From positions 1-64,000 of the forward strand of contig JAAYFK010000024.1 of the NCBI GenBank assembly GCA_012728275.1: a stretch of DNA of 64,000 nt. Direction: 5' to 3'. A program made the translations under genes and the position numbers. Positions 1 to 8,275 of this stretch are shown here, in pieces. The DNA is from Clostridiaceae bacterium. Lineage in GTDB: Bacteria; Bacillota; Clostridia; Saccharofermentanales; Saccharofermentanaceae. Positions within the stretch are counted from its first letter, which is position 1. Each line of letters opens with the position of its first letter. The notes under the pieces are model-generated. The model ran no database searches. It saw nothing but the letters and a program-made list of their open reading frames with translations, and was not told the DNA's origin.

Positions 1-1479
1 GGTGCAATGGCAGAACGAGTCAAGTACTCTGCCGTAGTAATCACGTCCTTCTTTATATCGATTTTCCTGTATCCTTTATTTGCAAACTGGGTTTGGGGTG
101 GCGGCTGGCTCGCAACGCTCGGCTCTAAGTTTGGTATCGGACATGGTGTCGTAGATTTTGCAGGATCAGCTGTCGTTCATTCAATGGGGGGTATGCTTGC
201 CTTGGCTGGTGCGATTGTTCTCGGACCACGTATAGGAAAGTTCAAGAAAGATGGAAGTGCTCGTGCCTTCCCTGGTCATAATATCCCGATGGCGATTATA
301 GGAACCATCATACTTTTCTTCTGCTGGTTCGCCTTTAATGCAGGATCCACATTGAACTCTTCAGATTTTCGACTAACCGTTGTCGCGACGAATACAATGA
401 TTGCTGGTGCTATCGGTGGTCTTGTTGCAATGGCTTTCATGTGGATTAAATACGGTAAGCCTGATCCTTCTATGACGGCAAACGGTGCTCTCGCAGGACT
501 TGTTGCAATCACTTCACCCTGTGCATTCGTCAATGCATTTTCTGCTATGATCATCGGCCTTGTTGCAGGATTCCTTGTTTGCATTGCCGTTCCAATCGTA
601 GAGAAAAAGTTTAAGCTCGATGACCCAGTCGGAGCTATCTCTGTCCACGGTGTCAACGGATTCTGGGGTGTTATCTCCCTTGGATTGTTCGCTGATGGTT
701 CTTATGGCGATGGTCTGAACGGTGTTGCAGGTGGTGTCAGAGGGCTCTTTTTTGGAGATGCCTCACAGCTACTTGCTCAAGGTATAGCTCTCCTTGTCCT
801 CATCGTTTGGGGTTTCGGTCTCTCGTTCGTCTTCTTCAAAGTTCTTGATAAGGTCTGGGGACTACGAGTATCCCCCGAAGATGAACTAGAAGGTCTTGAT
901 GTTCCTGAGATGGGTGTCCTTGCTTATCCAGACAGTGTTCTTACCAGATCAGAGCTCGACTTTGATTCAGCAGACAATGCGCCAATCAAGCAACTCGCTC
1001 GTTTCAAAAATTACGTGGTAGGAAAGGGAACGGTTCCTGTAATGCCTGAGAAGGCTGTTTCCATAGATCGTGCTGTTCCTGTTGAGCTTGTTTCCTCTCC
1101 TAGAACAGCTGTCGCCTCTGATGTCAAGATTACAAAGATTGATATCATTACCAAACAGAGTCGTTTTGAAGCTCTAAAAGAAGCTATGAATTCGATTGGA
1201 ATAACTGGTATGACTGTAACGCAGGTATTAGGCTGCGGTGTTCAAAAGGGCAAGACAGAATACTATCGTGGAGTAGAGACTGAGATTAGTCTCCTTCCTA
1301 AAGTGCAGGTCGAGATCGTTGTAGCGAAGGTTCCCGTACGACTGGTTATTGATACAGCAAAGAAAGTCCTCTATACCGGAAATATCGGCGACGGAAAAAT
1401 ATTCATACACGATGTTGAGAATGTCGTTAAGATTAGGACCGGTGAAGAAGGCTATGCAGCACTTCAAGACGTCGAGTAA
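1..1479 (+). CDS. amtB: Ammonium transporter with fused C-terminal P-II domain (5' partial)
   Basis: Ammonium channel of the Amt family in the cytoplasmic membrane, joined in one chain to a GlnB/GlnK-type nitrogen sensor. The frame is open to base 1 (GGT GCA before the ATG at 7). That Met lies in the internal GAMAER motif of Amt proteins, so the true start is upstream of the window and the first membrane helices are missing. Visible Amt features are DFAGSAVVHSMGG and the ISVHGVNGFWGV segment with the channel histidine. From about base 1123 the chain is a full P-II domain: KITKIDII start, T-loop YRGVET, then IGDGKIF and IRTGEEG. Free GlnK normally plugs AmtB; here it is tethered. The T-loop residue aligned with the uridylylated Tyr51 of GlnB is Thr, so control by uridylylation is unlikely and ligand sensing (ATP/ADP, 2-oxoglutarate) is the likelier mode. 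Confidence 0.95.
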   Translation, partial: GAMAERVKYSAVVITSFFISIFLYPLFANWVWGGGWLATLGSKFGIGHGVVDFAGSAVVHSMGGMLALAGAIVLGPRIGKFKKDGSARAFPGHNIPMAIIGTIILFFCWFAFNAGSTLNSSDFRLTVVATNTMIAGAIGGLVAMAFMWIKYGKPDPSMTANGALAGLVAITSPCAFVNAFSAMIIGLVAGFLVCIAVPIVEKKFKLDDPVGAISVHGVNGFWGVISLGLFADGSYGDGLNGVAGGVRGLFFGDASQLLAQGIALLVLIVWGFGLSFVFFKVLDKVWGLRVSPEDELEGLDVPEMGVLAYPDSVLTRSELDFDSADNAPIKQLARFKNYVVGKGTVPVMPEKAVSIDRAVPVELVSSPRTAVASDVKITKIDIITKQSRFEALKEAMNSIGITGMTVTQVLGCGVQKGKTEYYRGVETEISLLPKVQVEIVVAKVPVRLVIDTAKKVLYTGNIGDGKIFIHDVENVVKIRTGEEGYAALQDVE

Positions 1480-1490
1480 ATTCTTATAGC

Positions 1491-1512
1491 ATTACAGTAC
1501 TATTACAGTACT
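1491..1512. repeat. 11-bp perfect tandem duplication after amtB
   Basis: ATTACAGTACT occurs twice back to back just after the amtB stop codon, before the terminator hairpin. Each copy contains the palindrome AGTACT. No function can be assigned; it may be a simple slippage duplication. Confidence 0.7.
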
Positions 1513-1539
1513 ATTCTTCGGATAGGAGTCCGACAATAT

Positions 1540-1573
1540 GAGGCTACTGGCTTCTGCCAGTAGTCTCTTCTTG
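1540..1573 (+). terminator. Intrinsic terminator of amtB
   Basis: A 12-bp stem (arms 1540-1551 and 1556-1567, core CTACTGGC/GCCAGTAG) with a TTCT loop is followed by TTCTTG. It lies between the amtB stop and the converging esterase gene. The T-run is short, so efficiency is uncertain. Confidence 0.7.
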
Positions 1574-1622
1574 CATTCGCCACGCACAAATCTATTGAGA
1601 AAAAAAGTATACCGTTAGAACC

Positions 1623-2600
1623 TTAGCTGAAACTGGATTCACAATAATCCAAGATGAATGTGCGCACATCAAAACCGACAGAACTTGAATCAGGCCAAGA
1701 GTGACGGCCACCATCTATAAGAACATAAGTGAAACGGTTACGACTTGTTGATGAATAATAAGTTGTGGCCGTTACTATATCAGACAGTGATATTGCGCTC
1801 TCTTGATCTAAGTCAAGGAAGTCTATCCAATACTCAATAATTTTGTCCATGTGAGGTGTCCTACCGCCATAAATTGAGGCATCATCTAGAGGTACCACGT
1901 CGTCCTCTGTACCGTTAATCTGAAGTATTGAAATAGGAGGATCATTACTATCCCTGCTATTGCTTTTCTCATCCCAAACGCTAGGCATTATTGTTCCACA
2001 TACGCTAATTATTGCGTCAAATAATTCTGGCCTTTCTATTGCAATTCTGTATGCAAGAAAACCACCATTACTAAAACCAAGCAGAGCTCTCGAGGTTTTG
2101 CCATAGCCGAGAATGTCCTCGATATATTGCGCTATTGCGGTAATAAAACCAACGTCATCATTTCCTTCTTCGCTACTTAAATTGTTGTTCCATCCCATAG
2201 CTGAAGAGGTACCTTCCTTCTCGCCGACACCTTGCGGGTAGACAAGTACAAAGCCCCTGTCAGAAGCTACTTCGTTCATATCGGTTTGTAACATAAACCC
2301 ATCAGACGTGCCGGATGCTCCATGCAGCATGAAAAGCAAAGGCGAATCTGAAGTAGCACCCGCGGGAACTACCACCACGAATCTTCTTGTTCTGCCGTCG
2401 AAAAGGCACTCATAGTTGCCTTCGCTATCGTAAATTACATTCTCAAGCTCTTTATATTGATTCTTAACGCTGCATCCAACCAAAGACAAGATCAAAATAA
2501 GGCTAGCAAATATCAAGCTCGTAAGCCTAGTAAGAAGAGAAAACCTATGTAATTCTCTTCGAAAAATACTATCCTGTTTTGATGATATACATATGCTCAT
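1623..2600 (-). CDS. Esterase lipoprotein of the PHB-depolymerase/feruloyl esterase (LpqC) type
   Basis: Probable secreted, lipid-anchored alpha/beta-hydrolase acting on an ester substrate such as acylated plant polysaccharide; the substrate is inferred. A hydrophobic segment ends in the lipobox LVGC at about residues 40-43. The hydrolase domain shows the oxyanion region FMLHGASG, the nucleophile elbow GFSNGG (Ser), a DDVVPL Asp segment and GGRHSWP carrying the catalytic His. The length of 325 residues fits the family. The signal sequence has an unusually long polar front of about 25 residues; no good ribosome site precedes the ATG at 2600, and no later Met lies before the lipobox. It converges on amtB and has no operon partner. 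Assignment to the hydrolase fold is firm, the ester specificity is not. Confidence 0.8.
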   Translation of the reverse strand: MSICISSKQDSIFRRELHRFSLLTRLTSLIFASLILILSLVGCSVKNQYKELENVIYDSEGNYECLFDGRTRRFVVVVPAGATSDSPLLFMLHGASGTSDGFMLQTDMNEVASDRGFVLVYPQGVGEKEGTSSAMGWNNNLSSEEGNDDVGFITAIAQYIEDILGYGKTSRALLGFSNGGFLAYRIAIERPELFDAIISVCGTIMPSVWDEKSNSRDSNDPPISILQINGTEDDVVPLDDASIYGGRTPHMDKIIEYWIDFLDLDQESAISLSDIVTATTYYSSTSRNRFTYVLIDGGRHSWPDSSSVGFDVRTFILDYCESSFS

Positions 2601-2696
2601 ATCGACATTATATACTTGAATTAAAAGGTCTTCAAAGAACGCTGCTAGATAAATAAGCGCTAACCCTGTTTCTTTAGAGATAAGGATCTTCTCCTA

Positions 2697-2725
2697 TTGA
2701 CCAGAAAGAAGATGCGTGATAATAT
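2697..2725 (+). promoter_or_regulatory. Sigma-A-type promoter of the metY-cysK operon
   Basis: TTGACC (2697-2702) and TAATAT (2720-2725) are separated by 17 bp. Transcription would start near 2732, at the edge of the inverted repeat CTACCA-acg-TGGTAG. Confidence 0.55.
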
Positions 2726-2734
2726 TCGAATTAC

Positions 2735-2749
2735 CTACCAACGTGGTAG
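2735..2749. promoter_or_regulatory. Inverted repeat at the sulfur operon start, candidate Rrf2 operator
   Basis: CTACCA and TGGTAG, perfect 6-bp arms around ACG, lie at the predicted transcription start of metY-cysK-rrf2. Since the operon encodes an Rrf2-type regulator, autoregulation through this site is a reasonable guess. It could instead form a small hairpin in the 5' end of the RNA. Confidence 0.4.
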
Positions 2750-2777
2750 ACAATAAGGTCTTATAAGGAGAAATTCT

Positions 2778-2831
2778 ATGAGTTACTTTGAGAGACTAGT
2801 GAGAGCTAATTTTCGTTTCGGTCGAATGTGA
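2778..2831 (+). CDS. Possible 17-codon leader ORF upstream of metY
   Basis: An ATG at 2778 has a strong ribosome site (AAGGAG, 2765-2770, about 7 bases away) and opens a 17-residue frame ending in TGA. The peptide is rich in Arg and Phe (MSYFERLVRANFRFGRM) and has no Cys, so it is not an obvious cysteine-attenuation leader. It sits between the operon promoter and the metY start at 2891. It could be a regulatory upstream ORF, a tiny peptide or chance; no homologue is recognised. Confidence 0.35.
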   Translation: MSYFERLVRANFRFGRM

Positions 2832-2890
2832 TAGCTATGAGTTAAAACAGCAACTTAATAACATTACATAGATTGAAAGGAATTATTAAT

Positions 2891-4174
2891 ATGACTAATT
2901 ATAGATTTGAAACACTTCAGCTACATGTTGGACAGGAGCGCCCAGATTCGGCGACAGATGCACGTGCGGTGCCAATTTATCAAACAACTTCATACGTTTT
3001 CAGAGATAGTGCTCATGCCCAAGCAAGATTTGGCTTACAGGATGCTGGTAACATATATGGACGATTAACAAACTCAACGCAGGATGTTTTCGAGAAGAGA
3101 ATAGCGGCGCTTGAGGACGGAATCGCAGGATTGGCCACAGCTTCGGGAGCATCGGCAATAACGTACACGATAGAGGCTTTGGCTAGTAAAGGTGACAACA
3201 TTGTTTCGCAGAAGACTATATATGGCGGTTCGTACAATTTATTCGCTCATACGCTTCCAAGATATGGAATCGACACCATTTTCGTAGACGTGCATAATCT
3301 AGAAGAGATCAAGAATGCAATTAATGAGAACACAAAGGCGATTTATCTGGAGACCCTTGGTAATCCGAATTCTGACATCCCTGATATAGACGCAATAGCA
3401 GAAATTGCACATAGCCACAAGATTCCGCTTGTTATTGACAATACTTTTGGAACGCCATACTTGATCAGACCAATAGAACATGGTGCGGATATTGTAGTTC
3501 ATTCAGCTACGAAGTTCTTGGGTGGACATGGTACGACTCTAGGAGGAGTAATTGTTGATTCAGGTAACTTTGATTGGGAGGAGTCGGGAAAGTTTGAGCA
3601 GTTTACGAGTGCAAATCCAAGCTATCATGGTGTTAGCTTCTCAAAAGTAGCAGGGAAGGCTGCATTTATTACGTATGTTCGAGCTATCTTGCTTCGTGAT
3701 ACAGGCGCAAGTATCTCGCCATTTAATGCTTTTTTGTTGCTTCAAGGGGTAGAAACATTGTCGTTAAGATTAGATCGACATGTAGAGAACACAAAGAAAG
3801 TAGTGGAGTACTTGGTGAATCATCCGTTGGTGGAGAAAGTAAATCATCCTTCCATAGAGAGTCATCCAGATCACGAATTATATAAGAGGTACTTCCCAAT
3901 TGGAGGTGCGTCAATCTTTACGTTCGACATCAAGGGAGGAACAGAAGAAGCGCACAAATTTATCGATAGTCTTGAAGTATTCTCACTTCTCGCAAATGTC
4001 GCTGATGTTAAGTCACTAGTCATTCATCCTGCGACCACTACGCACTCACAACTATCACAAGAGGAGCTTGCAGAAGTGTATATAAAACCAAGCACGATAA
4101 GGCTTTCTATAGGAACCGAGCACATCGACGACATAATTGAAGATCTTGACAATGCTTTTCGAGCAATAATATGA
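2891..4174 (+). CDS. metY: O-acetylhomoserine sulfhydrylase (PLP-dependent)
   Basis: Makes homocysteine (or cysteine from O-acetylserine) from an acetylated amino acid and sulfide in the cytoplasm. It belongs to the Cys/Met-metabolism PLP family: N-terminal ETLQLHVGQ, YGRLTNSTQ, the PLP contact SGASA, and the PLP lysine in HSATKFLGGHGT. Length is 427 residues, typical of MetY. The start at ATG 2891 is chosen over the in-frame TTG at 2873 because AAAGGA lies 9 bases before it. It is first in a sulfur-assimilation operon with cysK and an Rrf2 regulator. MetY and other gamma-family enzymes are hard to separate by eye, but the long form and the AHS-type N-terminus favour MetY. Confidence 0.92.
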   Translation: MTNYRFETLQLHVGQERPDSATDARAVPIYQTTSYVFRDSAHAQARFGLQDAGNIYGRLTNSTQDVFEKRIAALEDGIAGLATASGASAITYTIEALASKGDNIVSQKTIYGGSYNLFAHTLPRYGIDTIFVDVHNLEEIKNAINENTKAIYLETLGNPNSDIPDIDAIAEIAHSHKIPLVIDNTFGTPYLIRPIEHGADIVVHSATKFLGGHGTTLGGVIVDSGNFDWEESGKFEQFTSANPSYHGVSFSKVAGKAAFITYVRAILLRDTGASISPFNAFLLLQGVETLSLRLDRHVENTKKVVEYLVNHPLVEKVNHPSIESHPDHELYKRYFPIGGASIFTFDIKGGTEEAHKFIDSLEVFSLLANVADVKSLVIHPATTTHSQLSQEELAEVYIKPSTIRLSIGTEHIDDIIEDLDNAFRAII

Positions 4175-4189
4175 ATGGAGGACAATCAA

Positions 4190-5122
4190 ATGACTAGAAT
4201 ATATACATCCGCGGACCAATTAATTGGCAGAACACCATTACTTGAGCTTAAGGGAATCGAAAAGGAATTCGACCTCAAGGCGAAGATACTAGCTAAGCTG
4301 GAGTACTTTAATCCAGCTGGTTCAGTTAAGGACAGAATTGCGAAGCGCATGATAGACGATGCTGAGAAGGCTGGAACACTCAGGCAGGGCGACGTAATAA
4401 TCGAGCCTACATCAGGAAATACTGGAATCGGTCTAGCTTCTGTAGCTGCTGCAAAAGGATATGAAATAATTCTTGTAATGCCTGAGACAATGTCAGTAGA
4501 GCGTAGACAGCTAGCGAAAGCCTATGGTGCAAAGCTTGTACTAACTGAAGGAGCGAAGGGCATGAAGGGAGCAATAGCTAAGGCGGAAGAACTCGCTTCA
4601 CAATCAACAGACAGCTTCATTCCTAGTCAGTTTACGAATCCTTCGAATCCTTTGGCGCACTTTGAGACAACAGGACCAGAAATCTGGGAAGATACTGAAG
4701 GGAAAATAGATTTTCTAGTTGCAGGAGTTGGAACTGGTGGTACGATAACAGGTGTTGGCAAGTTTTTGAAGGAAAAGAATGACAAGATACATATAGTCGC
4801 AGTGGAACCTGCCGCTTCGGCGGTCCTTTCGACTGGAATCGCAGGCCCTCACCAGATTCAAGGAATTGGTGCGGGATTTGTCCCAGAGATACTGGACACA
4901 ACGATTTATGATGAGATAATTACAGTGCAGAACGAAGATGCACTCTCACATGCTAGGCTCGTTGGGCGTAAGGAAGGGGTACTAGTTGGAATCTCCTCCG
5001 GAGCAGCATTGTGGGCAGCAATTGAGGTTGCCAAGCGTCCTGAGAATGAAGGCAAAACAATAGTAACAGTCTTGCCAGACACTGGAGACAGATACTTGTC
5101 CACGGCATTATTTAATGAGTGA
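4190..5122 (+). CDS. cysK: Cysteine synthase A (O-acetylserine sulfhydrylase)
   Basis: Forms L-cysteine from O-acetyl-L-serine and sulfide in the cytoplasm, using PLP. Seen are the PLP lysine in NPAGSVKDR, the substrate loop TSGNTG, the phosphate-binding GTGGTITG and the C-terminal PDTGDRYLS. The 310-residue length is typical of the CysK/CysM group. ATG 4190 is chosen because GGAG at 4177-4180 precedes it; an in-frame ATG at 4175 would overlap that ribosome site. It follows metY by 15 bases and precedes the Rrf2 regulator by 22 bases, so the three are probably one transcript. Confidence 0.95.
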   Translation: MTRIYTSADQLIGRTPLLELKGIEKEFDLKAKILAKLEYFNPAGSVKDRIAKRMIDDAEKAGTLRQGDVIIEPTSGNTGIGLASVAAAKGYEIILVMPETMSVERRQLAKAYGAKLVLTEGAKGMKGAIAKAEELASQSTDSFIPSQFTNPSNPLAHFETTGPEIWEDTEGKIDFLVAGVGTGGTITGVGKFLKEKNDKIHIVAVEPAASAVLSTGIAGPHQIQGIGAGFVPEILDTTIYDEIITVQNEDALSHARLVGRKEGVLVGISSGAALWAAIEVAKRPENEGKTIVTVLPDTGDRYLSTALFNE

Positions 5123-5144
5123 TTAGCTTTGGAGGTCCGCAATA

Positions 5145-5552
5145 ATGATATCAACAAGAGGCCGGTATTCATTGCGCGTAATGATTGATCTTGCTGAGAA
5201 TTCGGTTGGAAATTATATATCAATGAAAGATATCGCCAGCAGACAGTTGCTGTCGGTTAAGTATCTCGAACGAGTTCTTTCTGAACTTACGAAGGCAGGT
5301 CTTCTTGAAGGTATTCAGGGCAAAGGTGGTGGATATAGACTCACAAAGTCACCTGGAGAATACACAGTTGGTGAAATTCTTCGAATAACGGAAGGTGACC
5401 TCGCGCCTGTTGCATGCCTTGCTACTGAAGCGCCTTTATGCGACCGCAAGAATCAATGTCGTACCATATCAATGTGGCAGGATTACTACCAATTAACAAA
5501 GGACTTTTTTGATGGAATTACGCTTGATAGCTTGATGAGAAAAGATAGCTAG
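5145..5552 (+). CDS. Rrf2-family regulator with three cysteines (CymR/IscR-like)
   Basis: Winged-helix DNA-binding regulator, probably controlling this sulfur operon. The N-terminal STRGRYSLRVM, the recognition region around SVKYLERVLSEL and the wing GKGGGYRL are diagnostic of Rrf2. Residues C91, C99 and C105 sit where IscR-type members bind an iron-sulfur cluster, although the first spacing is one residue longer than in E. coli IscR. CymR of Bacillus, the cysteine regulator, is not known to carry such a cluster. The protein may therefore join cysteine supply to Fe-S or redox state. It is 135 residues long, with a GGAGG ribosome site, and lies directly after cysK. Confidence 0.9.
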   Translation: MISTRGRYSLRVMIDLAENSVGNYISMKDIASRQLLSVKYLERVLSELTKAGLLEGIQGKGGGYRLTKSPGEYTVGEILRITEGDLAPVACLATEAPLCDRKNQCRTISMWQDYYQLTKDFFDGITLDSLMRKDS

Positions 5553-5561
5553 AGGTGTAAT

Positions 5562-6293
5562 ATGAAGAAGAAAGAAGCCGACATTTACGCAATTACGCAT
5601 CTTAGCCGCAACGCAAAAGACCGAGCTATATATGCTGTATACTTTGCTTTCTTATGCACATCACTTCTACTTGGATTGGTTTTGATGGTAATATGGCCAG
5701 CTTTTATTTCGAGTATAGACAGCACTTTGATACGATTCGTTCTGCCATTTTTATTTATTGCAGCAGGCATTCTGGTGTGGATAGTTGGAGTCTACGCAAC
5801 AACAAAAATGTATAACCGTCATTTGCAAAAAGCCGTCTACAAAATACCAAATGCACATGAGAGAATAGATATCTTACCACTCGACTCAATATCCGTTATG
5901 GACTCTTGGTATAAGGAGGGCGCTATTGTCGTTAGAAAAAAAGAAGACAGGGCACTTGATCTATTCTACAATTGGCTTATGGATACCAAGCTTATCTCTG
6001 GCGGAAGAGTAACAATATATGAAATTAGTCTGGAACAGTTTCATCAGAAGTATCCATTTATTAATCGCCATAAAGGATTCTTGAAAGAAAACTTTCTGGT
6101 GCTTCCGATAAAAGATACAAGTATGCCAGGAAAGAAGAAAGAAGTATCAGATCTCATGACCTACCCTAATGGTTATAGCTATATTCGATACGTTGGTTGG
6201 TTTGCTGATTTTGTAAATGGAAGGCATTATGTACCGGATTATGGCATTTGCTATGATTATAAAGACGAGATTGAAGACTTTATGGAAACATAA
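5562..6293 (+). CDS. Membrane protein with two helices, function unknown
   Basis: A 243-residue protein I do not recognise. Two hydrophobic segments at about residues 25-47 and 55-77 anchor it in the membrane. The remaining 165 residues are hydrophilic, probably cytosolic, and contain several aromatic-rich stretches. A GAGGTG ribosome site precedes the ATG and the gene starts 10 bases after the Rrf2 stop, so it probably belongs to the sulfur operon. The operon terminator overlaps its stop codon. Confidence 0.75.
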   Translation: MKKKEADIYAITHLSRNAKDRAIYAVYFAFLCTSLLLGLVLMVIWPAFISSIDSTLIRFVLPFLFIAAGILVWIVGVYATTKMYNRHLQKAVYKIPNAHERIDILPLDSISVMDSWYKEGAIVVRKKEDRALDLFYNWLMDTKLISGGRVTIYEISLEQFHQKYPFINRHKGFLKENFLVLPIKDTSMPGKKKEVSDLMTYPNGYSYIRYVGWFADFVNGRHYVPDYGICYDYKDEIEDFMET

Positions 6294-6303
6294 AGTCTTT
6301 TTT
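6274..6303 (+). terminator. Intrinsic terminator overlapping a stop codon
   Basis: Perfect 11-bp stem (6274-6284 with 6289-6299) closed by a GAAA tetraloop and followed by TTTTTT. The TAA stop of the preceding gene (6291-6293) lies inside the 3' arm, so terminating and coding sequence are shared. It ends the metY-cysK-rrf2 operon. Confidence 0.9.
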
Positions 6304-6332
6304 GATTACTTCGCATATTGATTATAGAGAAG

Positions 6333-7034
6333 CTACTTTGATTCAAGATCAGTACCGATGCCAGGGAATATCTTGTTGGTCAGTTTGCGAATGTAAGAAA
6401 TCTTCATTAATAAAAACATTATGACGGCGCCGAGAACGTTCAGTATAAGATCGTCTACATCACATGAACCCATAAGGAACAGCATTTGCATACATTCGAT
6501 TAGGGCTACGATTAGTGTCACTGTAATAATAAAAATAACTGGTCTACGCTGCTCTTTGAATAATATTGGAAGAAACAAACCCATAGGCATCAATGCCAAA
6601 ATATTGCCGCCAACATTTACTAGTAAGTAGTAATAAGAATGGCTTTCTAACGCATTTGCGAATGCGTTCTTTATAGTATAAAAGGGGATAAAATTAGTCC
6701 TTTGTTTTAAGTAAAATGCAAATTCATCTTGATTAGCAAAAGCAAACGAAGAAGGTCTGTAGAAGTAAGTTGATCCAAGAGTAAATGAAATCAACAGGTG
6801 CAGATAAATCAGGAGATAAAAAGCCAATAACAGTTTCATCACCTTGATCTTGATCTCTTTGGCTTCCTTGTCAGGTATTCTTCGAAGGTGAAGGCGAGCG
6901 GCATTATACGAGAAGGCAAGAATCAAAACAAGAAGTACACATACTATCAATTCGGAAATAGCACCAAAACCAATTAGATAGACGAGCAAAAAGAACAACG
7001 CCAAGATTATAGATACTGTTTCTTTTGCTTTCAT
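6333..7034 (-). CDS. VanZ-like membrane protein
   Basis: Polytopic membrane protein of the VanZ family, whose founding member gives low-level teicoplanin resistance; most chromosomal members have no known role. It has about five hydrophobic segments and the typical core INFIPF-like NFIPFYTIKN, the LLVNVGGNILALMPMG helix and a final CDVDDLILNVLG motif. I prefer the ATG at 7034 (MKAKETV), preceded by AAGG and leading straight into the first helix. An ATG at 7073 would add 13 residues but has no ribosome site. It converges on the sulfur operon and is divergent from the epimerase gene at 7244. Confidence 0.82.
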   Translation of the reverse strand: MKAKETVSIILALFFLLVYLIGFGAISELIVCVLLVLILAFSYNAARLHLRRIPDKEAKEIKIKVMKLLLAFYLLIYLHLLISFTLGSTYFYRPSSFAFANQDEFAFYLKQRTNFIPFYTIKNAFANALESHSYYYLLVNVGGNILALMPMGLFLPILFKEQRRPVIFIITVTLIVALIECMQMLFLMGSCDVDDLILNVLGAVIMFLLMKISYIRKLTNKIFPGIGTDLESK

Positions 7035-7243
7035 AACTAGCCTTATTCCGTCCTCTTTTGCCCGATTGTTCATTAATTGTTATTGCCCGAAATCATTTGT
7101 TTTTAGTATACTACCTTCTATAGAGTATCATTATAGCAGATGATTAAACGTCCTATTTCTGGACGGCATTTATGCCAGAATTTTTATGTTTTTTCGAAGA
7201 TAAGTTCTACAATATTGGGAAAGCTTGATTAGGAGGCCAATGT

Positions 7244-8275
7244 ATGAAGATTCTTTTTATTGGTGGCACTGGAACTATAAGTATGGCGATAACGAGGGCG
7301 CTGGCGGATACTTGCAACGAGCTCTATTTGCTGAATCGTGGTAATCGTACAAATGGACTTCCTTTGGCATCGAACATCCACACTATTGAGGCGGACATTA
7401 ACGACGAAGATGCAGTAAAGCGACAAATTGAGGGGATGCAATTCGACTCGGTTTGCGACTTTATCGCGTTCGTGCCAGAGCAAGTTGAAAGAGACTATCG
7501 GCTTTTCGCGAATAAGACCAAGCAATATATGTACATAAGCTCAGCTTCAGCGTATGCGAAGCTACCCAAGGATTATGTGATTACAGAGGGCACGAGCCTA
7601 GTTAATCCGTATTGGGAGTACTCACGTAATAAGATAAAGTGCGAGGAGTTTCTCATGCGTAAGTATCGCGAGGAGGGCTATCCGGTTACTATAATCAGAC
7701 CTAGCCATACCTACGATGAGCGTTCGGTACCACTTGGTGTGCATGGCAAGAATGGAAGCTATGCGGTAATTAAGAGAATGCTTGAGGGTAAGCGAGTGAT
7801 TGTTCACGGGGATGGAACTTCGCTTTGGACGATGACGCATAATAGTGACTTTGCGAAAGGTTTTGTAGGGTTAATTGGCAATTCGCATGCAAATGGCGAG
7901 GCTTTCCAGATTACTAATGATGAGACTTTGACTTGGAATCAAATATATGAAGCTATAGCAGCGGCATTAGGGGTAGAGTTCAAGCCATATTACGTATCTT
8001 CGAGATTTTTGGCAGAGGCGAGTAAGAAGATCGGGTACGAATTTGAGGGCAGTTTAATTGGGGACAAGTCGAATTCTGTGGTTTTCGATAACAGTAAACT
8101 TAAAAGAGCGGTTCCTGGATTCACACCAAATGTGAGATTCGAGGAGGGGATTAGGAGTACTCTAGAGTATGTGCTATCGCATAAGGAGTGCCAGATTTGT
8201 GACGATGAGTTTGACCAATGGTGTGACAAGGTAATTGCAGCATTGGAGAAAGCAAAGGAGGAAGTGAATGGATAA
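7244..8275 (+). CDS. NAD-dependent epimerase/dehydratase family protein
   Basis: Extended short-chain dehydrogenase fold acting on a nucleotide sugar or related substrate. The N-terminal Rossmann motif GGTGTIS is clear; SSASAYAK and a distant YxxxK-like YSRNK follow. The 343-residue length is normal. The GGTGTISxAI form is that of atypical members of the family with unknown substrates. It overlaps the downstream alcohol dehydrogenase gene by 8 bases and is translationally coupled to it, with an SDR gene next. This suggests a small redox pathway for a sugar or polyol. A ribosome site AGGAGG lies 8 bases before ATG. Confidence 0.85.
   Translation: MKILFIGGTGTISMAITRALADTCNELYLLNRGNRTNGLPLASNIHTIEADINDEDAVKRQIEGMQFDSVCDFIAFVPEQVERDYRLFANKTKQYMYISSASAYAKLPKDYVITEGTSLVNPYWEYSRNKIKCEEFLMRKYREEGYPVTIIRPSHTYDERSVPLGVHGKNGSYAVIKRMLEGKRVIVHGDGTSLWTMTHNSDFAKGFVGLIGNSHANGEAFQITNDETLTWNQIYEAIAAALGVEFKPYYVSSRFLAEASKKIGYEFEGSLIGDKSNSVVFDNSKLKRAVPGFTPNVRFEEGIRSTLEYVLSHKECQICDDEFDQWCDKVIAALEKAKEEVNG

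Noticed and set aside
2601..2890. Possible T-box or S-box riboswitch before metY
   Set aside because: No T-box consensus, no S-box core and no terminator/antiterminator pair could be found by eye.
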